From: Anaerolineales bacterium
Lineage (GTDB): Bacteria; Chloroflexota; Anaerolineae; Anaerolineales; Villigracilaceae
DNA: 11,932 bases
Assembly: GCA_028689195.1 (NCBI GenBank)
Contig: JAQTWR010000048.1
Location: 1-11,932, forward strand
Reading direction: 5' to 3'
Below the pieces are notes generated by a model. That model saw only the letters and a program-made list of their open reading frames with translations. It searched no databases and was not told the origin of the DNA. Shown here piece after piece: positions 5,635-11,932 of this stretch; the stretch's first letter is position 1, and each line of letters opens with the position of its first letter. A program made the translations under genes and the position numbers.

Positions 5635-7185
5635 TTACGGAAGCCCCTGCGTGAGATACAAAATAAAAAGCGCCATGAATAATAAAGTCCACATGATTCC
5701 GCTTTCGCCTTCGAGAGTCGCCGCAATCGTTTGGCTGATTCCTTCAAGCGCGCGATAGACAAACCAAAAATTTCGATAGACGCTGTTCACGCCCGACGCG
5801 GCGGCTCCGACCCAATGCGCGCGGATTGGATTGAGGATGCGGAGTCGCGGGGTTGCCCAAACCAAAATCGCAGCCAGCAGCGAAGCGAGCAGCGCGTGCA
5901 GCCAGGCGCCGACCTGAAGCGCGCCGCCCCAGCCTGTTATTCCCAATAAAAATTGAAGCGCAACCAATAAAACAATTCCCGATAAATACACGGTGCGCAT
6001 CCAGACAGGCTGCGCTTCCAGCGAGTCTCTGCCGGCGGGGCGAAGCGCGTGGCGGATAAATCCCGAGATGAGTAAAGCCTGCGCGGCGATTACAAATGGC
6101 GCGAAGAATCCCAACGCGCGAAGCCATGCTCCGCCCGTCAGTGAAAACGGCAGCGAGGATAAACTCCACGCGCCGAGAAGCAGCGCGCGATTCAGCCAGA
6201 CATGTTGAATGGACGATAGGAACAGCGAACCGCCCACGAGAATCAACGCGCAGCCCCAGGCGACCGCGCCTAACGGATTGCCGCTCAACGCGGAGATGAC
6301 AGCCAGCGCAGCCAAGCCGATGACCCAATATGGACGACCTATTAATTCATCGGGCGCGCGCAGCCACATCCAGCCGCCGTACAGCGCAGCGATGACCGCA
6401 AGCGCCAGCATGAACGGCGTTAATGTAGAGGCTAAACTGCCTGCGGGAACGTGCGCCAACAGCGCCAGACTCGACGCCGCCGAGATTAACCGAAACGATG
6501 TGCCAAATCCGCGCCGCAGTATCGACTCGGCGGAATAGGGAAGATGCAAAGGCAGCACGCCCAAGCGCAATCCCGCCGCGGCGACGAGGTATAACCCCGC
6601 GTTGGGAGAAATGGATTGGAAATCAAACGCGCTTCCGTTCGCAACGCTGACGATATTCGCCCACAACAGCAAACCGATTCCAAATATGCGCGTGGAGAAA
6701 GAGATCACCACTCTTTCATTCTGCGCGGGTCCGTCCACGGAGCGAATCTGCGCGACGAGTTCAACCAGGTCCAACGCGCCCCAGATCAACAACAGCGTAA
6801 ATGGATTATTTGCAGTGACGGCTAAAAGTCCAAGCCCGCCCAAGGCAAGCGCGCCCGCCCAAGCAAATGGATTGGTCAAAGTCGGACGCGCAACCGCAGT
6901 CAACAGAATCGCCAGCGTGAGCGCCGAAATACTTGCCACAAATGGGAAGGAGAGTCCGTCCGCGCGAAATAGAATCGGGTTGACGAATAAAGCGCGCGGC
7001 TGCCACGCGGGCAGGGAAAACTCAAAAGGCATTTGCGCGAGCCACATAAACACGCTGATTAACGCCAGCGCCCCGCCGCCGACGGCGACCAGCCAGGCAA
7101 TACGCGCATTTGCAGAACTCATACGCAACGTCATCAAGACAAGCGCCGCGAGAAAGAGAAGCGAAGAGGAAATTAGAATTAACAT
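5635..7185 (-). CDS. NuoL/M (HyfD)-like antiporter-type membrane subunit, divergent
   Basis: A 516-residue polytopic membrane protein with about 12-14 helices. The family signature FRADGLSFPF (73-82, canonical RxDGLSLPF) is clear. The TM5 block reads LLLIWGALDL (131-140), with Gly136 where the canonical WE has the essential glutamate; Asp139 and Glu142 are nearby. The TM7 block reads GLRLGVLPLH (205-214), with Arg207 in place of the canonical lysine. The usual TM8 KRxLAYS motif is not recognisable; ELIGRPYWVIG takes its place. The C-terminal helices carry few charges. The chosen start is ATG at 7185; a longer reading to 7287 would overlap the divergent gene starting at 7270 and adds a cationic non-family stretch. 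It opens the three-gene operon and may be an ion-path or structural subunit of a membrane complex. Confidence 0.8.
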   Translation of the reverse strand: MLILISSSLLFLAALVLMTLRMSSANARIAWLVAVGGGALALISVFMWLAQMPFEFSLPAWQPRALFVNPILFRADGLSFPFVASISALTLAILLTAVARPTLTNPFAWAGALALGGLGLLAVTANNPFTLLLIWGALDLVELVAQIRSVDGPAQNERVVISFSTRIFGIGLLLWANIVSVANGSAFDFQSISPNAGLYLVAAAGLRLGVLPLHLPYSAESILRRGFGTSFRLISAASSLALLAHVPAGSLASTLTPFMLALAVIAALYGGWMWLRAPDELIGRPYWVIGLAALAVISALSGNPLGAVAWGCALILVGGSLFLSSIQHVWLNRALLLGAWSLSSLPFSLTGGAWLRALGFFAPFVIAAQALLISGFIRHALRPAGRDSLEAQPVWMRTVYLSGIVLLVALQFLLGITGWGGALQVGAWLHALLASLLAAILVWATPRLRILNPIRAHWVGAAASGVNSVYRNFWFVYRALEGISQTIAATLEGESGIMWTLLFMALFILYLTQGLP

Positions 7186-7269
7186 TGAAGACGGCAATTT
7201 TATCAGTTTTATGAGTTTACAACGCAGCCGCCACGCGCTGATTCGCAGAACGTTGGTACAATCACGCCC
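7186..7269. promoter_or_regulatory. Divergent intergenic promoter region
   Basis: These 84 bases separate the minus-strand membrane operon from the plus-strand DUF3048 gene and must hold both promoters. On the plus strand TACAAT (7257-7262) ends 7 bases before the ATG at 7270, which would start the mRNA at or next to the ATG, i.e. leaderless. On the minus strand TAAAAT lies shortly before the ATG at 7185 in an AT-rich patch. No convincing -35 hexamers or Shine-Dalgarno sequences are visible for either gene. Confidence 0.35.
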
Positions 7270-8559
7270 ATGAATTTCGGAAAACAATTAAATTATAAGA
7301 ATCCCATATTTTGGATTTTCCTTATTTTACTCACAGCCGCCTGCGGCAGCGAAGCCACGCCCGCGCCGATTGCCCCCCAGGCGCTTATGCCCATCGTCGC
7401 CACGCTGACCCCGTTTCAATCGCAGGGCAACGCGTCCGCCAATCCGTATGACCAAGCGCTTGCCGCGCCCGTCGAGTTGACTTTTACGCCCTACCCGATG
7501 GGCTACATTCCTTCAAACGGATTTTCCACGCCCGCGCGAATCATCACAGAAACAGCCAAGCCAAATCCGCTGAATATCTACAACCCGCTGACGGGTTTGC
7601 CCGTCGGCGACCCCGCCTTGCTGGAACGCAGACCCATGGCAATCAAGGTCGCCAACTCGCCCGATTACATCCGCCCGCAATCAGGATTGACGCTCGCCGA
7701 CGTGGTCTTTGAATATTACATCGAATGGGGCGACACGCGCTTCATCGCCGTGATGTACGGAAACGATTCTCCGATGGTGGGACCCGTGCGCTCTGGACGT
7801 TACTTCGACGAGCATGTCGCGCGGATGTACAACGCTTTCCTCGTCTTCAAATACGCCGACCCGCGCGAATATTCCTATTTGATAAATTCGACGTTGAACG
7901 ATTTTCTCGTAGTGCCCGGCAACAGAAAAGATTGTCCGCCTTTTATATTTGGTCCATATAAACGCGAGGAATACAACAATTATTTTTTCAACACGCTCAA
8001 ATGGGCGGACTGCGCCGCGAAGAAGGGCGTGGATAATTCGCGCCAGCCCCTGCGCGGCGGATTTTTTGCGGAGGAAGCCCCCGAAAGCGCATTGAAAGTC
8101 AACCGCATGTTTTTCCATTATTCCGTTTACAACTATAGTTACTGGGAATACGATCCCATCACTAAAAAATATTTCCGCTCGCAGGAAGCGAACGACATGA
8201 TAAAAGGAAAAACCGAAGCCTACGCCCCGCTGATTGACGCGCAAACCGGACAACAAGTAACGGCGGATAACGTCGTCGTTTTATTCGCGCCGCATACGTT
8301 TGCGAATCAATTCAACGCGCACGACCAGGTCTATAATATTGACCTGCTTGATTCGGGCAACGCGTATGTTTTCCGCAACGGCGTGGCGCTGCCCGCGCAA
8401 TGGCGGCGCGCGGATATTAATCAGCCGCTGTTATTGACCACGTTGTTGGGAGAGCCAATCTACCTGCATCCGGGGCGCACGTTTTATCAAGTGCTGGGAG
8501 TCAATTCCTCGTACGAACAAAACGGAACGGATTGGCGGTTTACGTTTAGAACGCCGTGA
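7270..8559 (+). CDS. DUF3048 domain lipoprotein (YerB-like)
   Basis: A 429-residue exported lipoprotein. The N-terminus has a basic region, a hydrophobic helix (13-21) and a lipobox-like TAAC with Cys25 as the lipidated residue (Thr at -3 is a less usual variant). A low-complexity Ala/Pro linker leads to the DUF3048 core: NPLTGLPVGD from residue 105, RPQSGL (135-140), GDTRFIAVM from 154 and GPVRSGR (171-177). The C-terminal DUF3048 domain starts near residue 330 (VTADNVVVLFAPHTF) and ends with the QWRR and GRTFYQVLG strands. Family members such as Bacillus YerB are membrane-anchored extracytoplasmic proteins whose biochemical role is not established. In the segment between the two domains, several aromatic and cysteine residues (Cys at KDCPPF and WADCAAK) could form a disulfide. 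It is divergent from the antiporter-like operon and no functional tie is evident. Family call is secure. Confidence 0.92.
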   Translation: MNFGKQLNYKNPIFWIFLILLTAACGSEATPAPIAPQALMPIVATLTPFQSQGNASANPYDQALAAPVELTFTPYPMGYIPSNGFSTPARIITETAKPNPLNIYNPLTGLPVGDPALLERRPMAIKVANSPDYIRPQSGLTLADVVFEYYIEWGDTRFIAVMYGNDSPMVGPVRSGRYFDEHVARMYNAFLVFKYADPREYSYLINSTLNDFLVVPGNRKDCPPFIFGPYKREEYNNYFFNTLKWADCAAKKGVDNSRQPLRGGFFAEEAPESALKVNRMFFHYSVYNYSYWEYDPITKKYFRSQEANDMIKGKTEAYAPLIDAQTGQQVTADNVVVLFAPHTFANQFNAHDQVYNIDLLDSGNAYVFRNGVALPAQWRRADINQPLLLTTLLGEPIYLHPGRTFYQVLGVNSSYEQNGTDWRFTFRTP

Positions 8560-8567
8560 AACCGTAG

Positions 8568-8585
8568 CGCGACATTTATGTCGCG
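8568..8585. repeat. Short perfect hairpin CGCGACA-TTTA-TGTCGCG
   Basis: A 7-bp perfect stem with a 4-base loop starts 8 bases after the stop of the DUF3048 gene. No T-run follows, so it is not a standard intrinsic terminator, although it could stabilise the 3' end of the mRNA. It shares the core GCGACA/TGTCGC with the hairpin at 8619-8639. Confidence 0.55.
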
Positions 8586-8598
8586 GCTGGTAATGTAT

Positions 8599-8609
8599 TA
8601 AAATAAAAT
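8599..8609 (+). promoter_or_regulatory. Possible -10 region for the zinc-ribbon/menC/capA unit
   Basis: Two overlapping TAAAAT hexamers (8599-8604 and 8604-8609) stand in the only AT-rich patch between the DUF3048 stop and the zinc-ribbon start. A weak TTATGT at 8576-8581 is 17 bases upstream of the first. The assignment is tentative. Confidence 0.3.
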
Positions 8610-8618
8610 CACCCTGCC

Positions 8619-8639
8619 GCTGTCGCGCCGAGCGACAGC
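8619..8639. repeat. Hairpin GCTGTCGC-gccga-GCGACAGC in the leader
   Basis: An 8-bp perfect stem with a 5-base loop ends 7 bases before the Shine-Dalgarno of the zinc-ribbon gene. It repeats the GCGACA/TGTCGC core of the upstream hairpin. It could be the second half of a paired REP-like element or could affect ribosome access. Confidence 0.55.
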
Positions 8640-8646
8640 TAACGAT

Positions 8647-8650
8647 GGAG
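8647..8650 (+). promoter_or_regulatory. Ribosome binding site of the zinc-ribbon gene
   Basis: GGAG lies 6 bases before the ATG at 8657. It overlaps the upstream in-frame ATG at 8645, so the later ATG is the likely start. Confidence 0.75.
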
Positions 8651-8656
8651 CATACA

Positions 8657-9181
8657 ATGACCTTTGACCCCGTTTTTCTCAGCAGCCTGACTCTTGTGAT
8701 GACCGCCTTCGGCGGCGCGTTTCTTGCCGCGTTATGGATCAGCCTTGTAATTTGGACATACCGCGACATCCGCGCGCGCGCCCGCGACCCCTTGGTGCAG
8801 ACGCTTGCCGCGCTGCTCGTAGCGGTGTTGAACCTGCCCGGCGTTCTCGTCTACCTCATCTTACGTCCGCAGCGCACATTAGAAGAAGAATATCAGCGCA
8901 CGCTCGAAGAAGAAGCGCTGCTGCAAGCGCTGGAAGATTTGCCGCTTTGCCCGGGCTGCGAACGGCGCGTAAAAGAAGATTGGCAAGTCTGCCCGAACTG
9001 TCACACGAAATTAAAGAAGACCTGCCACAACTGCTCCAAGTTCATGGAACTGGCGTGGAATATCTGCCCGTTTTGTGGAACGCCCGCGGCGGGGATGCGC
9101 ATTGAATCCACCAGCATGGACGACGCCCTGCGCGCCCTGAAAATCGGCGACGACCAATCAGACGTGAAAGTCGAATCATGA
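8657..9181 (+). CDS. Membrane protein with a double zinc ribbon
   Basis: A 174-residue protein with two N-terminal membrane helices (about 8-33 and 47-69), joined by a short basic loop with YRDIRARAR, then an acidic helix holding two copies of QRTLEEE, then two zinc ribbons. Ribbon one uses Cys98/Cys101 and Cys112/Cys115 (CPGC, CPNC); ribbon two uses Cys123/Cys126 and Cys137/Cys140 (CHNC, CPFC). All eight metal ligands are present. The tail is hydrophilic. Similar double zinc-ribbon proteins are common but without a defined general function; binding of a partner protein or nucleic acid on the cytoplasmic face is possible. The start at 8657 is chosen by its GGAG; an in-frame ATG at 8645 would add MEHT. 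The stop overlaps the next gene by ATGA, so the two are probably co-translated. No named family recognised. Confidence 0.85.
   Translation: MTFDPVFLSSLTLVMTAFGGAFLAALWISLVIWTYRDIRARARDPLVQTLAALLVAVLNLPGVLVYLILRPQRTLEEEYQRTLEEEALLQALEDLPLCPGCERRVKEDWQVCPNCHTKLKKTCHNCSKFMELAWNICPFCGTPAAGMRIESTSMDDALRALKIGDDQSDVKVES
8870..8917 (+). repeat. Tandem 24-bp duplication inside the zinc-ribbon gene
   Basis: Units 8870-8893 and 8894-8917 encode QRTLEEEY and QRTLEEEA. The two copies differ at several third codon positions, so the duplication is old and kept at protein level. It lengthens the acidic helix between the membrane and the zinc ribbons. Confidence 0.6.
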
Positions 9182-10290
9182 AAATAGAATCCATTACGCT
9201 CAATCACATCCGTATGCCGCTCGTCTCGCCGTTCGAGACTTCGTTCGGGCGCGAGGTGGAACGCGAGTGCGTCATCGTCGCCATCCGCTCCGAAGGATTG
9301 ACGGGCTACGGCGAATGCGTCGCCACGCGCGACCCGGGCTACAACTACGAAACCACAGGCACGGCTGTTCACATCCTCAAAGACTTTATTGCGCCATTAA
9401 TTTTGGGACAGGACGTGCAAGACGCGGACGATTTCCAGCGGCGCGTGGCGGGTATTCGCGGTCACAACCTTGCGAAGGCGGGCGTCGAAATGGCGTTATG
9501 GGATTTGCTTGGCAAGCGCGAGAATAAATCGCATAGGGAGTTATTCGGCGGCGCGCGCGAAAAAGTGGCGGTGGGGGTTTCTATCGGGATTCAAGAGTCA
9601 GCGCCGCGGTTGGTAAAAAGCGCGGCGGATTATATAAAGCAGGGTTATCAGCGCGTAAAGATCAAAATCAAACCGGGGAGAGACGTGGCGGACGCATCCG
9701 CAGTTCGCAAGGAATTTCCAAATATCCGCCTGCAAGTAGACGCAAACTCCGCATACACATTAGACGACGCGAAAATCCTAAAACCGCTGGACGCCCTGAA
9801 TTTATTGTTGATCGAGCAGCCGTTATTCGAGGACGATATTTGGGATCACCACAAATTACAGGAAGAATTTTCGACGCCAATTTGCCTGGACGAAAGCATT
9901 ACCTCGCCGCGTCATGCGCGCTACGCCATCGAAATGAAAGCCTGCCGCGTGATTAACATCAAAGCGGGCAGGCTCGGCGGGCTGAGTCAAGGCGTGATGA
10001 CGCATGATATTTGCCGCGAAAATAACCTGCCCGTTTGGTGCGGCGGCATGTTGGAAACGGGCATTGGACGCGCCTCGAATCTTGCGCTGGCGTCGCTGCC
10101 GAATTTTATTTTGCCCGCCGATATTTCCGCGTCTGACCGCTATTACAAACAGGATATTACGAACGAGCGTTTCACCCTAAACGAGGATTCAACCATTGAC
10201 GTTCCTACAGGCGCGGGACTTGGCGTAACCGTCAACGAAGACGCGCTGAAGAACTTTTCATTGGCTGCAATACAACTGAACCTGCCTTGA
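9178..10290 (+). CDS. menC: MenC-like enolase-superfamily enzyme (o-succinylbenzoate synthase / N-succinylamino acid racemase)
   Basis: A 370-residue cytoplasmic enzyme of the muconate-lactonizing subgroup of the enolase superfamily. It has the N-terminal capping domain (MPLVSPFETSFGRE, 13-26) and a TIM barrel with all catalytic residues: KIK (161-163) with Lys163 as base, metal ligands Asp188 (QVDANSAY), Glu213 (LIEQPL) and Asp238 (CLDESI), and Lys262 in NIKAGRLGG. These numbers are nearly those of Amycolatopsis N-succinylamino acid racemase. Arg265 aligns with the second-shell arginine linked to racemase activity in the OSBS/NSAR subfamily. OSBS dehydrates SHCHC in menaquinone synthesis; NSAR epimerises N-succinyl amino acids. 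No other men gene and no succinyl-amino acid hydrolase is visible, so the sequence does not decide between them. The start overlaps the zinc-ribbon stop (ATGA). Confidence 0.9.
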   Translation: MKIESITLNHIRMPLVSPFETSFGREVERECVIVAIRSEGLTGYGECVATRDPGYNYETTGTAVHILKDFIAPLILGQDVQDADDFQRRVAGIRGHNLAKAGVEMALWDLLGKRENKSHRELFGGAREKVAVGVSIGIQESAPRLVKSAADYIKQGYQRVKIKIKPGRDVADASAVRKEFPNIRLQVDANSAYTLDDAKILKPLDALNLLLIEQPLFEDDIWDHHKLQEEFSTPICLDESITSPRHARYAIEMKACRVINIKAGRLGGLSQGVMTHDICRENNLPVWCGGMLETGIGRASNLALASLPNFILPADISASDRYYKQDITNERFTLNEDSTIDVPTGAGLGVTVNEDALKNFSLAAIQLNLP

Positions 10291-10304
10291 AACACGGCAT
10301 TCCC

Positions 10305-10310
10305 AAAGGA
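10305..10310 (+). promoter_or_regulatory. Likely ribosome binding site of the CapA-like gene
   Basis: AAAGGA lies 11 bases before the ATG at 10322, a little further than usual. A second in-frame ATG at 10331 is even more distant, so 10322 is preferred. The gap after menC is only 31 bases, which fits one transcript. Confidence 0.45.
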
Positions 10311-10321
10311 CAAAAACATTT

Positions 10322-11932
10322 ATGAAAGCAATGCGACAAAGAAATATCCTCAAACTTTTCAGCGCCGTTTTACTCGGCGCGCTTTTACTTTCTGCGTGCC
10401 AGCCTGCGACGCGGAACGCGCAGCCGCCAAACGAAGCGCCGAAGGTTGACGCTACGCCAACGGCGGCGCAAAACTCCGCGCAGCCGCAACAAATTTGGAT
10501 CAGCCCCGCCGTCCCCGCGCCGCTGCGCGACGCGTATATTGAAGGTTGGGGCGGGCAAGCGTCGGCAACCGAGCAGGCGTCTGCGAACTTGCATCTCGAC
10601 GTTGCAAAGCCCGCCGAAGGCTCGGCGCGCGGCTCGGTGTGGACTTACGCGCTTGTCGCGCCTTTCCCCACGTTGATTGACGACGTGACTACGCAGGAAA
10701 TCATCTCGGTTTGGAGCGGCTCCGCGTTTGGAAGATTCGCGGGGAAGCCCCTATTGATGGACGAATCCACGCTCGAAACATTTACCGCCCTCTGGGGAGT
10801 TCCCGCCGCCGACGCGGTTCAAGTTGTTCCCGCCGAGCAATTATTAGACTCTGCGTGGAATCAAATGCCCGCGCTGGCTCTCATCCCGTTCGAGAAGATT
10901 GAACCCAAATGGAAGGTGTTGACGATTGACGGGCAATCGCCCATACAAAAAAAATTCGACGCCGCCATTTACCCGCTGACCGCGCAGTATCGCCTGACTT
11001 GCGCCGCACCCTGCCAGCCTCCCAGCGCGCTAAACCTATCGTTCGATAATTACGACCCCGCCAAATTGACGACCGTCATCTTAACGGGCGTGACGGCTCT
11101 CGTCCGCGCGACGGCGGCGAAGATGGACATCAAGGGCATCACCTACCCCGGCGAAGTCATCCGCGATACGTTACGCGAAGCGGACGTTGCCCACATCAAC
11201 AACGAAGTCCCGTTTTACGGCGGCTGTCCGAAGCCGGACCCGAACCAAGGCAAGCAAATCTTTTGCAGCGCCTCGCGTTATGTTGAACTCTTGACCGACG
11301 TGGGTACCGACGTTATCGAACTTTCAGGCGACCACTTCGCCGATTACGGCGAAGACGCCATGTATCAAACGCTGAAAATATACGAAGACAACAACCTTCC
11401 GTATTATGGCGGCGGCTACAACGTGGAAGACGGGCGCAAACCGCTGTTGTTTGAAGTGAACGGCAGCAAGATCATGTTCATCGGCTGCAACTACAAAACC
11501 ATCTACGCCAGCGCAACCGACACGATTCCAGGCGCTGTGCCGTGCGATTTCCCCTATATGACGGAACAAATCAAACAATACCGCGCACAGGGCTACCTGC
11601 CCATCTCCACGTTTCAATACCATGAGTTCGACACGCCCGAAGCGCGCCCGCAACAAATGATTGACTTCCGCAGAATGGCTGACGCGGGAGCCGTCATCGT
11701 TAGCGGCAGTCAGGCGCACGTTCCGCAGGCAATGGAGTTTCGTAACGGCGCGTTCATCCATTACGGAGTGGGCAACCTCTTCTTCGACCAATCCACCAAG
11801 AACACGAAACGCGAGTTTCTCGACAGGCACGTTTTCTACGACGGCAGGTATCTCGGCGTGGAGTTGCTGACGACCCTTCTCGTTGACCAAGCGCGCCCGC
11901 GTTTTATGACGGCGGAAGAACGCGCCAAGTTT
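10322..11932 (+). CDS. CapA-family lipoprotein with an N-terminal binding-protein-like region, partial at right edge
   Basis: 537 residues are visible with no stop before the edge. A basic start, hydrophobic helix (12-23) and lipobox LSAC make Cys26 the lipidated residue, and a Pro/Ala/Gln linker follows. Residues about 60-240 look like part of a PstS-type periplasmic-binding fold: WISPAVPAPLR, then WTYALVAPFPTL from 107 and VTTQEIISVWSG ending near 133. The rest matches the CapA (PGA_cap) family, a metallophosphatase-like fold: TGVTALVR (255-262), INNEVPF from 292, ELSGDHFADYG (333-343), SGSQAH (461-466) and HYGVGNLFF (480-488). Against the usual motifs, GD becomes Gly256-Val257, the Asn of NNH/GNH becomes Asp337, and HPH becomes Gln464-Ala-His466. 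CapA proteins are tied to poly-gamma-glutamate or related envelope synthesis, but this protein may not be catalytic. Location is outside the membrane. It ends the zinc-ribbon/menC/capA unit as far as the window shows. Confidence 0.85.
   Translation, partial: MKAMRQRNILKLFSAVLLGALLLSACQPATRNAQPPNEAPKVDATPTAAQNSAQPQQIWISPAVPAPLRDAYIEGWGGQASATEQASANLHLDVAKPAEGSARGSVWTYALVAPFPTLIDDVTTQEIISVWSGSAFGRFAGKPLLMDESTLETFTALWGVPAADAVQVVPAEQLLDSAWNQMPALALIPFEKIEPKWKVLTIDGQSPIQKKFDAAIYPLTAQYRLTCAAPCQPPSALNLSFDNYDPAKLTTVILTGVTALVRATAAKMDIKGITYPGEVIRDTLREADVAHINNEVPFYGGCPKPDPNQGKQIFCSASRYVELLTDVGTDVIELSGDHFADYGEDAMYQTLKIYEDNNLPYYGGGYNVEDGRKPLLFEVNGSKIMFIGCNYKTIYASATDTIPGAVPCDFPYMTEQIKQYRAQGYLPISTFQYHEFDTPEARPQQMIDFRRMADAGAVIVSGSQAHVPQAMEFRNGAFIHYGVGNLFFDQSTKNTKREFLDRHVFYDGRYLGVELLTTLLVDQARPRFMTAEERAKF

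Noticed and set aside
7186..7287. N-terminal extension of the NuoL/M-like gene by 34 residues
   Set aside because: It would overlap the divergent DUF3048 start, is cationic and unlike the family; the ATG at 7185 begins directly with a membrane helix.
8568..8585. Intrinsic terminator of the DUF3048 gene
   Set aside because: The stem is good but is followed by GCTGG and not by a T-run on either strand.
10288..10350. UGA read as selenocysteine at the end of the MenC-like gene, suggested by the presence of SelB
   Set aside because: The protein already has full family length, and the frame after the UGA runs into the start of the next gene without family similarity.

Overview
The window looks like a piece of chromosome from a Chloroflexota bacterium, most likely class Anaerolineae. 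This is an inference from gene content (a zinc-ribbon membrane protein, a MenC-like enolase-superfamily enzyme, a CapA-like lipoprotein, a DUF3048 lipoprotein, and orphan Nuo-like membrane subunits). It also rests on moderately GC-rich codon use with many GCG/CGC codons and on short palindromic repeats between genes. No rRNA, tRNA, CRISPR array, phage gene or transposase gene was seen. All long genes share a similar codon style, so none of them looks recently acquired.

Left part (1-3333, minus strand): a tightly packed set read right to left. It holds a 398-residue coiled-coil protein of unknown role, then selB (the selenocysteine-specific elongation factor) 3 bases later, then an SRAP/YedK-HMCES family protein whose ATG overlaps the selB stop by one base and which runs off the left edge. 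The gap 3334-3628 carries two palindromic elements. One of them (3358-3480) has near-identical terminal inverted repeats and is flanked by a perfect 8-bp direct repeat, the signature of a MITE-like insertion placed just upstream of the coiled-coil gene.

Middle part (3629-7185, minus strand): three coupled membrane genes, in transcription order a NuoL/M-like antiporter subunit (516 aa), a NuoK/HyfE-like subunit (203 aa) and a NuoN/HyfF-like subunit (465 aa). The order and sizes match hyfD-hyfE-hyfF of hydrogenase-4, but both flanks lie inside the window and no hydrogenase, NuoH-like, quinone-module or iron-sulfur gene is next to them. Several lysines and one glutamate that form the proton path in canonical antiporter subunits are replaced.

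Right part (7270-11932, plus strand): a DUF3048 (YerB-like) lipoprotein diverges from the membrane cluster across an 84-bp promoter region. After a gap with two hairpins sharing a core come a double zinc-ribbon membrane protein, a MenC/N-succinylamino acid racemase family enzyme that overlaps it by 4 bases, and a lipoprotein in which an apparent periplasmic-binding-protein-like region precedes a degenerate CapA domain; this last gene is cut by the right edge. The strongest leads are the orphan Hyf-DEF-like module with altered proton-path residues, the MITE-like insertion, and the CapA fusion with altered metal-site motifs.
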